21,402 bases of DNA from Limiplasma sp036652695 (GTDB lineage Bacteria > Bacillota > Clostridia > Christensenellales > Aristaeellaceae): NCBI GenBank assembly GCA_036652695.1, contig JAVVVJ010000047.1, positions 1-21,402 of the forward strand, in the 5' to 3' direction. Made by a program: the position numbers and the translations under genes. Every line of letters starts with the position of its first letter. Positions within the stretch are counted from its first letter, which is position 1. Positions 8,261 to 15,892 of this stretch are shown here, piece after piece. A model generated the notes under the pieces. That model was not told the DNA's origin, searched no databases, and saw only the letters and a list, made by a program, of their open reading frames with translations.

Positions 8261-9609
8261 GTTGCGATTCGCTTCATTGCCTGATAGGAAAGCAGGCATA
8301 CGGCGAGGGTCAGCACATCCGCAACGGGTTGGGCGAAATAAATGCCCGAAACCCCAAAGAATTTTGGCAGCAGCAAAATTGCCGGAATGTAGAACAAGCC
8401 CTGCCGGATGGTGGAGAGAAACAAGCCGTATCGCGAAGAGCCGATGGTTTGAAATGTGATGGTCATCATGTAGCACAGCCCAAACGCCGGATAGAGCGCC
8501 ACTTGGGAGATCAGCAGGCGAGAGCCGTAATCTACAATGGCTGGGTTTTGGTTAAATAGCATAATCAGCGGGCGAGACAACAGAATATAGAAGGCCTCCA
8601 CAATGATCGTAAGCAGCAAGGTGGCCTTGAGCGAAAACCGCGCCGAATCGTGAAAGCGGTTTTCGTTTTTTGCGCCGAACGCATAGGCGGCAACCGGCTG
8701 ATATCCCTGCATAAAGCCCATGACGACGTAGCAGCCGACCAGCACAAGCCGCTGCACCACGCCGTAAGCGGCGATGATGAGATCGCTGTTGGGCAAAGAG
8801 GCGGCCGCTATGTTTGTAAGCGAGGTTGCAACCGCTAGGCAGATCTGGATCACTGCGGTGGGTATGCCAATGAGGATGACTTCCTTGAATAGCTTGACGG
8901 CGGGCTTGACAAACGCCAGCTTCACCTTGATTACGGAATGTCCACCCCAATAAAACCAAACCAGTATGAGAAGGGTAACGATCTGCGAAAGGGTCGTTGC
9001 CAGCGAAGCGCCGCCTACGCCCATGTTGAAGCCCCAATCAAACATGAAAATGGGGTCGAGCACAACGTTGAGCGCCGCGCCAGTGATAACCGCGATGGAG
9101 GAAATTTTGACGGAGGATTCCGCCCGCGCCGCGCAATTGAGGCTCTGGGCGGGCAGGTTTGCCAAGGCCGCGATGAACATCCAAAAGGCATAATCCTTCG
9201 CCTGCGGGAGCACCGCATCGGATGCGCCAAAGGCGCGGAGCAGCGGCTCCATGAAAACCAGCCCGCCGATGCATAGGATGGCGCCAACGACTGTTGAGGC
9301 TGCAACGATGGTGGAAACGGTGATGCTGGCACTTTTCTTGTCATTGGCCCCAAGCTGGCGGCCCGCAAGCACGGCGGCGCCCGCGGCAAAGATGTTTTCG
9401 ATTGATACAAAAATCAGCAGCAGCGGCAAGGTTACCCCAACTGCTGCCAGCGCCGTTTCGCTGTTTAAAAGACCGATATAGGCGGTATCTACAATGTTGT
9501 AGACCGCTTTTGCGAGCAATGCCAGGGTTGCGGGAATTGCCAGCTTGATAATCGCCTTGGAGGGCGCAACCTGCGCCAGCAGCGATTCTGACTCTATCTT
9601 TTGATCCAT
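8242..9609 (-). CDS. MATE-family multidrug/cation exporter
   Basis: 455-residue protein with twelve predicted membrane helices in two homologous halves. This is the multidrug and toxic compound extrusion fold, which couples Na+ or H+ entry to efflux of cationic drugs or metabolites. Typical segments are LAIPATLALLAKAVYNIVDT at the N-terminus (with IGLL soon after), the GQ-like AGRQLGAN loop, GFMQGYQPVAAYAFGAKN opening the second half, and FQTIGSSRYGLFLSTIRQG. Length is typical. ATG 9609 follows AAAGGGAG. The start lies 3 bp after the stop of the TetR gene, so the two are almost certainly co-transcribed and the exporter is probably controlled by that repressor. The substrate cannot be told from sequence. 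Confidence 0.93.
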   Translation of the reverse strand: MDQKIESESLLAQVAPSKAIIKLAIPATLALLAKAVYNIVDTAYIGLLNSETALAAVGVTLPLLLIFVSIENIFAAGAAVLAGRQLGANDKKSASITVSTIVAASTVVGAILCIGGLVFMEPLLRAFGASDAVLPQAKDYAFWMFIAALANLPAQSLNCAARAESSVKISSIAVITGAALNVVLDPIFMFDWGFNMGVGGASLATTLSQIVTLLILVWFYWGGHSVIKVKLAFVKPAVKLFKEVILIGIPTAVIQICLAVATSLTNIAAASLPNSDLIIAAYGVVQRLVLVGCYVVMGFMQGYQPVAAYAFGAKNENRFHDSARFSLKATLLLTIIVEAFYILLSRPLIMLFNQNPAIVDYGSRLLISQVALYPAFGLCYMMTITFQTIGSSRYGLFLSTIRQGLFYIPAILLLPKFFGVSGIYFAQPVADVLTLAVCLLSYQAMKRIATRNMAL

Positions 9610-9612
9610 TTC

Positions 9613-10227
9613 TTAACGCTCCCTTTCTATGATGCCATAAAGCAGAATTTTTAACGAGCGGCGGCAACGCTCCTCGTGCTCCTTCAAGGTGCTCTCTTGG
9701 GCGGCCTGCATCTGAAACCGCGTGTTTACAAAATCCTGATATTCGCGGAACACGGCGACCACCTCTTCCACGGTAATGCCCGGGCGCAGGTTCACTGCGC
9801 TCAAAAGCCCCGTTAGCACGGAAAGGTTGAGCGCGTCAAAGTCCGCCGTAATTTCGGCAAGGGCGTCAAGCAGGTGGGCGGGCGGGTTCATGATTGCGTT
9901 GCAAAACAGCCTGAGGTAGTGCGGATGCTCCGCAAAAAAGGCGATCCGTGCGTCAAAATAACGCTCCAGAGCCGCCTCAACCGTTGCGCCGCTAATGGTT
10001 ACCACATTTGCCAAATAGCTGGTCAGCGCGTCAAAGCATTCCCGAACACAGGCCAAATACAGCTCGTCCTTGTCCTTGAAGTAATGATAGATGATCCCCT
10101 TTGATATGTTGCCGGCAGCGCAGACCGTGTTGAGCGAAGCCTCGCCATAGCTTTTTTCGCTGAACTCCCGCAAAGCGCTCCCGACAATTTTTTCCCTTGT
10201 TTGCAGGTTCTTTTCATCCCGATTCAC
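9613..10227 (-). CDS. TetR-family repressor of the MATE exporter
   Basis: 204-residue transcription factor. The N-terminal helix-turn-helix (about residues 10-60) contains ASLNTVCAAGNISKGIIYHY followed by FKDKDELY, the classic TetR recognition-helix context. The remainder is a variable helical ligand-binding domain with no recognisable ligand. GTG at 10227 is chosen because GGGAGG sits at ideal spacing. The frame extends 33 codons further, but that part would run through the promoter and operators and is not protein-like. Its own promoter carries two copies of the same 18-bp site, so autoregulation together with the exporter is likely, with an efflux substrate as inducer. Stop lies 3 bp before the MATE start. 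Confidence 0.92.
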   Translation of the reverse strand: MNRDEKNLQTREKIVGSALREFSEKSYGEASLNTVCAAGNISKGIIYHYFKDKDELYLACVRECFDALTSYLANVVTISGATVEAALERYFDARIAFFAEHPHYLRLFCNAIMNPPAHLLDALAEITADFDALNLSVLTGLLSAVNLRPGITVEEVVAVFREYQDFVNTRFQMQAAQESTLKEHEERCRRSLKILLYGIIERER

Positions 10228-10250
10228 AGTGCAACCTCCCATCAAAAAAA

Positions 10251-10306
10251 TATTGACCACGTGGTCTACAATTGCAGTATAGCAAAAATAGACCACGTGG
10301 TCAATA
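10251..10306 (-). promoter_or_regulatory. TetR/MATE promoter with twin inverted operators
   Basis: On the minus strand, TTGACC (10304-10299), a 17-bp spacer and TATACT (10281-10276), preceded by TGC, form a near-consensus extended -10 promoter, with a start near 10269. Two sites flank it: TATTGACCACGTGGTCTA at 10251-10268 and its exact reverse complement at 10289-10306, each containing the perfect 12-bp palindrome GACCACGTGGTC. Centres are 36 bp apart. The upstream copy covers the -35 box and the other lies at the start site, as expected for repression by the adjacent TetR protein. Confidence 0.85.
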
Positions 10307-10331
10307 AGTTTATCGCAAAAGAACAAAAAAG

Positions 10332-10973
10332 TTACAAGGAGCAGCTTGCCAAGTCGTAAGCATAAAGGAAAACGCCCATCTCAGTGGGTTGGTGGTCGCG
10401 CGTTTGCATCAGCGTTTGTTCCGCTAACCGCCGAAAGCCCTCGTGCTCATAAAAGCCCCAGTTGCAGGTGGTATCGGTAAAGAGGTACATGCGGCGAACG
10501 CCTTGCGTGCGAAGCTCGTCAAATAGGCCGCTCAAAAGCGTTTTTCCAACGCCGTGGCCGCGCAGGCTTTCCGAAACCATAAACAGCGTAAGAACCCCGT
10601 CAAATTCCTTTTTGTGCTTGCCAAGCAGCTTTGCGCACAATTTGTGAAGGTGATAATCATCGGCCAAGGTCTGCTCGCTTTTGCGTGCGCGTAGCGCCAT
10701 GCGCGCGCTGCAATAAAAGGTCAATAAAATCATGGGCAGATGCGGGAGCAGCCGGTAGCGGCGGTTCGCGTTGCCCATAATGATAGCGACTACTTTTCCG
10801 TTTTCCACGGCCACACGGGTGTACGTGGCTTCCGAAAGGCAGCTGTAGAGGTATTGTCTTAGAAAAAACCGCAACGCTTTTGGATCGGATACATAGCGGT
10901 TCATCCCAAAGCTTTGATCCATAAGCTCGCAAATATCGGGGGCGTCATTCTTCTGGTATGATCGGTACAGCAT
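10332..10973 (-). CDS. GNAT-family N-acetyltransferase
   Basis: 213-residue protein with the acetyl-CoA binding motif A of GNAT enzymes, seen as VSESLRGHGVGKTLLSGL (R-x-x-G-x-G/A), followed by TTCNWGFYEHEGFRRL, the motif B region in which substrates are commonly contacted. It would transfer acetyl from acetyl-CoA to an amine or amino group; the acceptor (drug, metabolite or protein) cannot be inferred. It has its own ATG after GAGGAGAG with a rather long 12-nt spacer. It lies just upstream of the TetR promoter on the same strand, so it is probably a separate unit, though read-through into tetR is possible. A link with drug efflux is only a guess from position. Confidence 0.85.
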   Translation of the reverse strand: MLYRSYQKNDAPDICELMDQSFGMNRYVSDPKALRFFLRQYLYSCLSEATYTRVAVENGKVVAIIMGNANRRYRLLPHLPMILLTFYCSARMALRARKSEQTLADDYHLHKLCAKLLGKHKKEFDGVLTLFMVSESLRGHGVGKTLLSGLFDELRTQGVRRMYLFTDTTCNWGFYEHEGFRRLAEQTLMQTRDHQPTEMGVFLYAYDLASCSL

Positions 10974-11356
10974 AGCTGTTGGTCTCTCCTCGTTTCATCT
11001 TTCCCGCCTTCCCCGGCCTTTGTGGCTGGGGAGTGGCGATCACTATCATTGATGACACACCTTCCGCAATGGTGCGGTGGGAGCGTTGAGGGGTTTGCGT
11101 CCCCTTTTCCCCCGTGCCAGCGTAACTGCCCGAAGAATGATGTTGACGGTGCAGAATACCACAAGGAGAAGCATGCCGTCAAGAGTGAATGATGCCAAAG
11201 TTTATCAAACAAAGAAGGGCAAAATGGTTGATGTTTTTTTCGACAAAAGGTACACTGGGAATGGACGATTTTGGAGGCGCGCGCAGCCGCGCAAAGAGCG
11301 TTTTGGCGGGCTGACACAGGGGGAAGCGGCAGCTTTGGCAAAGGGGGCGGTAAGCA
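10974..11356. other. Hairpin-rich non-coding region between divergent genes
   Basis: 383 bp between the GNAT gene (minus) and the LacI gene (plus). Three short hairpins sit in tandem: 11009-11018 with 11024-11033 (10 bp, loop TTTGT), 11064-11068 with 11073-11077, and 11089-11093 with 11101-11105 followed by TTT. Such clusters resemble dispersed intergenic repeats of gut Clostridia, but no second copy lies in this window. The right part (11150-11260) is AT-richer and holds the likely lacI promoter. A reading frame at 11173-11529 has a good AAGGAG site but overlaps the LacI gene and looks unlike a protein. Confidence 0.5.
11228..11256 (+). promoter_or_regulatory. Possible promoter of the LacI-type regulator
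   Basis: TTGATG (11228-11233), a 17-bp spacer containing a T7 run, and TACACT (11251-11256) each match consensus at 4 of 6 positions. The predicted start near 11263 leaves a leader of about 94 nt. No copy of the xyl operator palindrome is seen here, so autoregulation by the same site is not supported. Confidence 0.35.
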
Positions 11357-12376
11357 ATGACAATAAAGGAAATTGCGCAGCTGTGCGGCGTGAGCCGGGG
11401 CACGGTGGATCGCGTGATCAACAGGCGCGGGCGCGTGAAGCCGGAAACCGAGGCGCTCATTTTGCGCACGCTAAAGAGCGAGGGATATACGAAAAACATC
11501 GTTGGTCGCGCGCTCACGGTGCGGCGTAGTGCGCCGGTGATCGGCGTCATCCTGTGCAGCGAGGGAAATCCGTTTTTTGATGATGTGCTGGTGGGCATTC
11601 GCCGGGCAGAAGCGGAGCTGCACGATTATGGGGTTACGCTACTCCTGCGCACCATGCGCGGCTACCGTGTGGAGCGCCAGCTTGAGCTGATTGGGGAACT
11701 GGAGGAGCAGCTTGCCGCGCTTGTGATTCAGCCCATCAGCGCCCCCGCTGTGGAGGCGCGCCTACGGGAGCTGATGGGCAGGGGCGTGCCCACGGTTGCG
11801 GTCAATACGGACATTGAAGCCAGCTGCCGCTGCTGCTATGTGGGCAGCGATTATGAAGCGGGCGGCGAAACCGCCGCTGGGCTGATGCGGCTGATCACGC
11901 AGGGACGCGGCACGGTGGGCGTTGTGACGGGCGTGGATACGCTGATGAGCCACGCGCTGCGCCTGAAGGGCTTTGAAAGCAGCCTGCACGCACTTTGCCC
12001 GGAGCTTGCCATTGTGGATTGGGAAAGCGGCATGGATGACGCGGAGCAGGCATACCGAGCGGCGAGGAATATCCTCACCCGCCACCCGACGATTGACGCG
12101 ATGTTTGTGGTGGCGGCGGGCGCTTGCGACGTGTGCCGCGCCGTGATCGACGCGGGGCGGGAGGGAACGGTGAGCGTGGTGGCCTATGATGACGTGCCCT
12201 CTACCCGCGAGATGATCCGCCGGGGCGTGATCAAGGCGGTTGTGTGCCAGCAGCCGCTGGAGCAGGGCTACCGCGCGGTGAAGGCGGCGTTTGAGATGAT
12301 TTTATCCGGGGAAATGACCTGTGATGAGCGGATTATTATGGAAAACCAAATCAAAATTATGGAAAACCTTCGGTAG
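11357..12376 (+). CDS. LacI-family regulator, probable xyl operon control
   Basis: 339-residue regulator. The N-terminal LacI helix-turn-helix is MTIKEIAQLCGVSRGTVDRV followed by a hinge-helix region. The rest is a periplasmic-binding-protein-like sugar domain: VIGVILCSEGNPFFDDVLVGI opens it, and GVVTGVD and VVAYDDVPSTREMIRRGVI are typical of the ribose/xylose-binding (peripla_BP_4) type. Length is normal. ATG 11357 follows a G-rich AAGGGGGCGG site. It stands immediately upstream of xylA in the same direction, with a palindromic site at the xylA start, so local control of xylose catabolism is the simplest reading. Bacillus uses ROK-type XylR instead; the sugar effector is inferred, not shown. 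Confidence 0.88.
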   Translation: MTIKEIAQLCGVSRGTVDRVINRRGRVKPETEALILRTLKSEGYTKNIVGRALTVRRSAPVIGVILCSEGNPFFDDVLVGIRRAEAELHDYGVTLLLRTMRGYRVERQLELIGELEEQLAALVIQPISAPAVEARLRELMGRGVPTVAVNTDIEASCRCCYVGSDYEAGGETAAGLMRLITQGRGTVGVVTGVDTLMSHALRLKGFESSLHALCPELAIVDWESGMDDAEQAYRAARNILTRHPTIDAMFVVAAGACDVCRAVIDAGREGTVSVVAYDDVPSTREMIRRGVIKAVVCQQPLEQGYRAVKAAFEMILSGEMTCDERIIMENQIKIMENLR

Positions 12377-12390
12377 CGTGCGCACACACG

Positions 12391-12419
12391 TTGACAAGCG
12401 CAAGGAAAGGCGATATAAT
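12391..12419 (+). promoter_or_regulatory. Perfect-consensus promoter of xylAB
   Basis: TTGACA (12391-12396), a spacer of exactly 17 bp, and TATAAT (12414-12419) give the ideal SigA consensus, 15 bp after the regulator's stop. The predicted start is near 12426. Such a strong promoter would need tight repression, which agrees with the palindrome just downstream. Confidence 0.85.
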
Positions 12420-12435
12420 AAGCGCGTGTTAATAA

Positions 12436-12449
12436 TGTGCTCGAGCACA
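12436..12449 (+). promoter_or_regulatory. Palindromic operator, likely LacI-type binding site
   Basis: TGTGCTCGAGCACA is a perfect 14-bp palindrome with the central CG typical of LacI/GalR operators. It begins about 10 nt after the predicted xylAB transcription start, where a bound repressor would block initiation or early elongation. A partial resemblance (GTGCGCAC) lies at 12378-12385, ahead of the -35 box. It is not a CcpA cre site. Confidence 0.7.
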
Positions 12450-12504
12450 CCATCTTACTCTCACCTGATCATACATTTCGTTGAATGAAAGGAGCGCTTT
12501 TACG

Positions 12505-13830
12505 ATGGCTGAAATTTTTCAAAATATCCCTACGGTGACCTATGAGGGTTCCAAATCCAAAAATCCGCTCGCCTTTAAGCATTACGATGCGGAGCGCGTC
12601 ATCATGGGCAAAAAAATGAAGGAACATCTGCCCTTTGCGATGGCGTGGTGGCACAATTTGTGCGCCACGGGCGTGGATATGTTTGGCTCTGGCACGGCGG
12701 ATAAGAGCTTCGGCACAGAAGCTGACGCCATGGCGCATGCCAAGGCAAAGGTGGATGCGGGCTTTGAGTTCATGCAAAAACTGGGCATCGGTTACTTCTG
12801 CTTCCACGATGCGGATTTAGTGCCCGAGGCCGATACGATTGCCGAAACCAACGCGCGTCTGGATGAAATAACCGATTACATCAAGCTCCACATGCAAAAA
12901 ACAGGAATCCAATGCCTGTGGGGCACGGCCAATATGTTTGCCAATCCGCGCTTCATGAACGGCGCGGGCAGCTCCAACAGCGCGGATGTGTTCTGCCATG
13001 CGGCGGCGCAGGTGAAAAAGGCGCTGGAATGCACCGTGAAGCTTGGCGGAACGGGTTATGTGTTCTGGGGTGGGCGCGAGGGATATGAGACTTTGCTGAA
13101 TACCGATATGAAGTTTGAGCAGGAAAATATCGCCGCGCTCATGCGGATGGCGGTCGACTATGGCCGTTCCATCGGCTTTACCGGGGATTTCTTCATTGAG
13201 CCGAAGCCGAAGGAGCCAATGAAGCATCAGTACGATTTTGACGCCGCCACCGCCATTGGCTTTTTGCGCCAATATGGGCTGGAGCGGGATTTTAAGCTGA
13301 ACATCGAAGCCAACCACGCCACCTTGGCGGGGCATACCTTTCAGCATGATCTGCGCGTGGCTGCGATCAACGGCATGCTTGGCTCCATCGACGCCAATCA
13401 GGGCGATCCACTCCTTGGCTGGGATACCGATCAGTTCCCGTCCAACGTGTACGAGGCCACTTTGTGCATGTACGAGGTGCTCAAGGCAGGCGGCCTTGTG
13501 AATGGCGGCTTTAACTTCGATTCCAAGAATCGCCGCCCTTCCTATACCCATGAGGATATGTTTCTTGCCTTTATTCTTGGCATGGATACCTTTGCGCTGG
13601 GGTTGATCAAGGCGGCAGAGCTACTGGAGGACGGCCGTATCGACGCGTTTGTTAAGGAGCGCTACGCCAGCTTTGCCCAAACCGAAATCGGCCGCAAAAT
13701 CCGCTCCGGCGAGGCAACGCTGGAGGCCTGCGCGGCTGTGGCTGTAAAGAATGGCACGCCCGCGCTGCCGGGCAGCGGCAAGCAGGAATATTTGGAGAGC
13801 ATCGTAAATGACGTGCTGTTTGGTGCGTAA
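12505..13830 (+). CDS. xylA: Xylose isomerase
   Basis: 441-residue cytoplasmic TIM-barrel enzyme that interconverts D-xylose and D-xylulose using two divalent metals. All core motifs are intact: FCFHDADLVPE with His101 and Asp104, VFWGGREGYETLLNTD, FFIEPKPKEP with metal ligand Glu232, NIEANHATLAGHTFQHDL, and GSIDANQGDPLLGWDTDQFP. The numbering coincides with that of E. coli XylA (440 residues), placing it in the long class II group. ATG 12505 follows AAAGGAG; a TTG further upstream is in frame but unlikely. It is first in the xyl operon behind a consensus promoter and operator, and is followed 13 bp later by xylB. Confidence 0.98.
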   Translation: MAEIFQNIPTVTYEGSKSKNPLAFKHYDAERVIMGKKMKEHLPFAMAWWHNLCATGVDMFGSGTADKSFGTEADAMAHAKAKVDAGFEFMQKLGIGYFCFHDADLVPEADTIAETNARLDEITDYIKLHMQKTGIQCLWGTANMFANPRFMNGAGSSNSADVFCHAAAQVKKALECTVKLGGTGYVFWGGREGYETLLNTDMKFEQENIAALMRMAVDYGRSIGFTGDFFIEPKPKEPMKHQYDFDAATAIGFLRQYGLERDFKLNIEANHATLAGHTFQHDLRVAAINGMLGSIDANQGDPLLGWDTDQFPSNVYEATLCMYEVLKAGGLVNGGFNFDSKNRRPSYTHEDMFLAFILGMDTFALGLIKAAELLEDGRIDAFVKERYASFAQTEIGRKIRSGEATLEACAAVAVKNGTPALPGSGKQEYLESIVNDVLFGA

Positions 13831-13843
13831 AGGAGCATTGCGT

Positions 13844-15364
13844 ATGAAATATTTGTTGGGCGTCGATTTGGGAACCAGCGGTACCAAGACCGTGCTATTT
13901 CGGCAGGATGGGAGCGCCGTGTGTTCCGCTTCCGCCGAATACCCCATGGCACAGCCGCAAAATGGCTGGGCGGAGCAGAACCCGCTGGATTGGTGGCATG
14001 CCGCGGTGGATACGCTGAGCCGCGTAATCAAGCAAAGCGGCGTAAAGCCTGAGGACATCGCGGGGCTTGGCATTTCCGGGCAGATGCATGGGTTGGTCAT
14101 GCTGGATGAAAACGGCGAGCTGTTGCGCTCCTCCATCATCTGGTGCGACCAGCGCACCGGTGCGGAGTGCGAGCAGATCACCCGCCTCGTAGGCGCGGAG
14201 CGGCTGATTGAGATCACCGCCAACCCGGCGCTCACAGGCTTTACAGCCAGCAAAATCCTCTGGGTGCGCAACCACCAGCCGGAGATTTACGCGAAATGCA
14301 AGCATATCCTTCTCCCCAAGGATTACCTGCGCTACAAGCTTACCGGCGTATTTGCCACCGAGGTGAGCGACGCGAGCGGCATGCAGCTCTTGGATGTGCC
14401 GAAGCGCTGCTGGAGCGCCGAGGTGCTTGAAAAGCTGCAAATCGATCCCGCTTTGCTTGCAAAGGTCTATGAGAGCGTGGAGGTGACGGGCGGCATTACG
14501 GCGGAGGCCGCCGCGCTGACTGGCCTTGCGGTGGGCATGCCCGTGGTGGGGGGCGCTGGCGACAATGCCGCCGCTGCCGTGGGCACGGGCGTAGTGGCCG
14601 ATGGGCGCGCGTTTACCACCATCGGTACATCCGGCGTGGTGTTCGCGCATACAGATCAGCTTTCGATTGATCCCAAGGGTCGCGTACACACCTTCTGCTG
14701 CGCCGTGCCCGGCGCTTGGCATGTGATGGGCGTTACGCAGGCGGCGGGGCTGAGCCTCAAATGGTTCCGCGATACCTTCTGTCAAGCGGAGGCAGAGGCG
14801 GCGCGCGGCATGGCTGTGGATACCTACGACCTGCTCAATGCCGAGGTGGAGCAAAGCCCCATTGGCGCAAATCGCCTATTCTACCTACCCTACCTGATGG
14901 GCGAGCGCACCCCACACCTTGACCCGGACTGCCGCGGCGTGTTCTTTGGCCTGAGCGCCATGCACCACAAGCGCGACCTTCTGCGCGCGGTGATGGAGGG
15001 TGTAAGCTACTCCCTGAACGATTGCCTTAACGTGCTTGGCGAGATGGGCGTAAAGCCCGCGCGCATGCTTGCCTGCGGCGGCGGCGGACGCAGTGCCGTA
15101 TGGCGGCAGATGCTGGCGGACATCTTTGCTTGCCCCGTGTGCATCGCGCAAAACAGCGAAGGACCCGCGCTTGGCGTGGCCATTCTGGCGGGCGTGGGCG
15201 TGGGGCTGTATCCCAGCGTGCGCGAGGCCTGCGATCAAATGATCCGCGTGAGCAGCCAGCAGGAGCCAAACCCGGAGCACGCGGCGCAATACCAAAAAAA
15301 TTACGAGTTTTACCACTCCCTGTACCCCTGCATGCAGGATGCGTTTAAGCGCTTGGCGAAATAA
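13844..15364 (+). CDS. xylB: Xylulokinase
   Basis: 506-residue FGGY-family sugar kinase that phosphorylates D-xylulose to xylulose 5-phosphate for the pentose phosphate or phosphoketolase route. Motifs are the N-terminal phosphate loop GVDLGTSGTKTVLF, GISGQMHGLVML (the xylulokinase substrate signature), IIWCDQRTGAE, the catalytic base region GAGDNAAAAVGTG with Asp240, TIGTSGVVF, and the C-terminal adenosine-binding ACGGGGRSAVWRQMLADI. Length is close to E. coli XylB (484). The start at 13844 is set by homology and by AAGGAG, which overlaps the xylA stop; the two genes are translated from one message. A double hairpin follows the stop. Confidence 0.96.
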   Translation: MKYLLGVDLGTSGTKTVLFRQDGSAVCSASAEYPMAQPQNGWAEQNPLDWWHAAVDTLSRVIKQSGVKPEDIAGLGISGQMHGLVMLDENGELLRSSIIWCDQRTGAECEQITRLVGAERLIEITANPALTGFTASKILWVRNHQPEIYAKCKHILLPKDYLRYKLTGVFATEVSDASGMQLLDVPKRCWSAEVLEKLQIDPALLAKVYESVEVTGGITAEAAALTGLAVGMPVVGGAGDNAAAAVGTGVVADGRAFTTIGTSGVVFAHTDQLSIDPKGRVHTFCCAVPGAWHVMGVTQAAGLSLKWFRDTFCQAEAEAARGMAVDTYDLLNAEVEQSPIGANRLFYLPYLMGERTPHLDPDCRGVFFGLSAMHHKRDLLRAVMEGVSYSLNDCLNVLGEMGVKPARMLACGGGGRSAVWRQMLADIFACPVCIAQNSEGPALGVAILAGVGVGLYPSVREACDQMIRVSSQQEPNPEHAAQYQKNYEFYHSLYPCMQDAFKRLAK

Positions 15365-15365
15365 A

Positions 15366-15435
15366 CCAGTAACCCCTGCGAAGGGGAAGCTGGTACGGCC
15401 CTCCCTTCGCAAACAAAACGGTTTGCTGGGAGGGC
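15366..15435 (+). promoter_or_regulatory. Tandem hairpins with alternative pairing before the DUF188 gene
   Basis: Hairpin 1: CCAG (15366-15369) and CCCCT (15373-15377) pair with AGGGG (15382-15386) and CTGG (15390-15393) around a GCGA tetraloop. Hairpin 2: GCCCTCCC (15398-15405) and GCAAAC (15409-15414) pair with GTTTGC (15421-15426) and GGGAGGGC (15428-15435), then TTT. The 3' arm of hairpin 2 contains GGGAGGG, the ribosome site of the gene starting at 15440. The segment TGCGAAGGG (15377-15385) is also perfectly complementary to CCCTTCGCA (15403-15411), giving a mutually exclusive fold. It may be a terminator, a translation block or both. Confidence 0.6.
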
Positions 15436-15439
15436 TTTC

Positions 15440-15892
15440 ATGCGCTTGCTGATCGACGCGGACGCGTGCCCCGTGGTGGGGCTTGCCATTGAAATCGCGC
15501 GTGCGCGCGGGGCGAAAGTGATCCTTGTGTGCGACGACGCGCACGTTATGGAGCGCGAGGGCGCTCAAACCGTGATGGTGGCGCGCGGCGCGGACAGCGC
15601 GGATTTTCGGCTGGTGAACCTCATTCAGGCGCGGGATATCGTGGTGACGCAGGATTATGGGCTTGCGGCCATGTGCCTTGCAAAGGGCGCGCGGGTACTG
15701 AATCAAAATGGTCAGGAATATGATACGGATAATATTGACGGCTTATTGAGCATGCGCCATGTGGCAAAGGAAGCACGCCGCGCAGGGCGGCGCGGTGGCA
15801 GGCTCAAGGGGCCGCCAAAGCGCGAAAAGGCGCAGGACGAACGCTTTGCCGAAGCATTGCGCCAATTGATGGAAAAGGAGCAAACGACATGA
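15440..15892 (+). CDS. DUF188 (YaiI/YqxD) family protein
   Basis: 150-residue protein of the UPF0178/DUF188 family, related in fold to PIN-like nucleases but of uncertain function. Signatures are the N-terminal LIDADACPV, the central ADFRLVNLIQARDIVVTQDYGLA with conserved acidic residues, and the C-terminal GRRGGRLKGPP followed by a charged helix. Length is typical. The ATG at 15440 lies 5 nt after GGGAGGG, which is buried in a hairpin, so its translation may depend on unfolding. Its last four bases (ATGA) hold the start of the next gene, implying coupled translation. It lies 75 bp after xylB but has no evident link to xylose use. Confidence 0.93.
   Translation: MRLLIDADACPVVGLAIEIARARGAKVILVCDDAHVMEREGAQTVMVARGADSADFRLVNLIQARDIVVTQDYGLAAMCLAKGARVLNQNGQEYDTDNIDGLLSMRHVAKEARRAGRRGGRLKGPPKREKAQDERFAEALRQLMEKEQTT

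Noticed and set aside
10307..10331. T6 run (minus strand) after the GNAT stop as a terminator
   Set aside because: Only a 4-bp stem (CAAG/CTTG) precedes the U-run, too weak to call.
11173..11529. Open frame of 118 codons with a good AAGGAG ribosome site
   Set aside because: It runs for 170 nt through the start of the LacI gene in another frame, has a biased Arg/Gly/Ala composition at its end and no recognisable motif. The ribosome site may be chance.
12450..12504. CcpA cre site in the xylA leader
   Set aside because: TGAAAGGAGCGCTTTTA resembles a cre box only loosely and lacks the required spacing; it is mainly the ribosome site.
15361..15439. Known metabolite riboswitch upstream of the DUF188 gene
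   Set aside because: The structure is switch-like, but I recognise no conserved aptamer core of a described riboswitch class in only about 75 nt.
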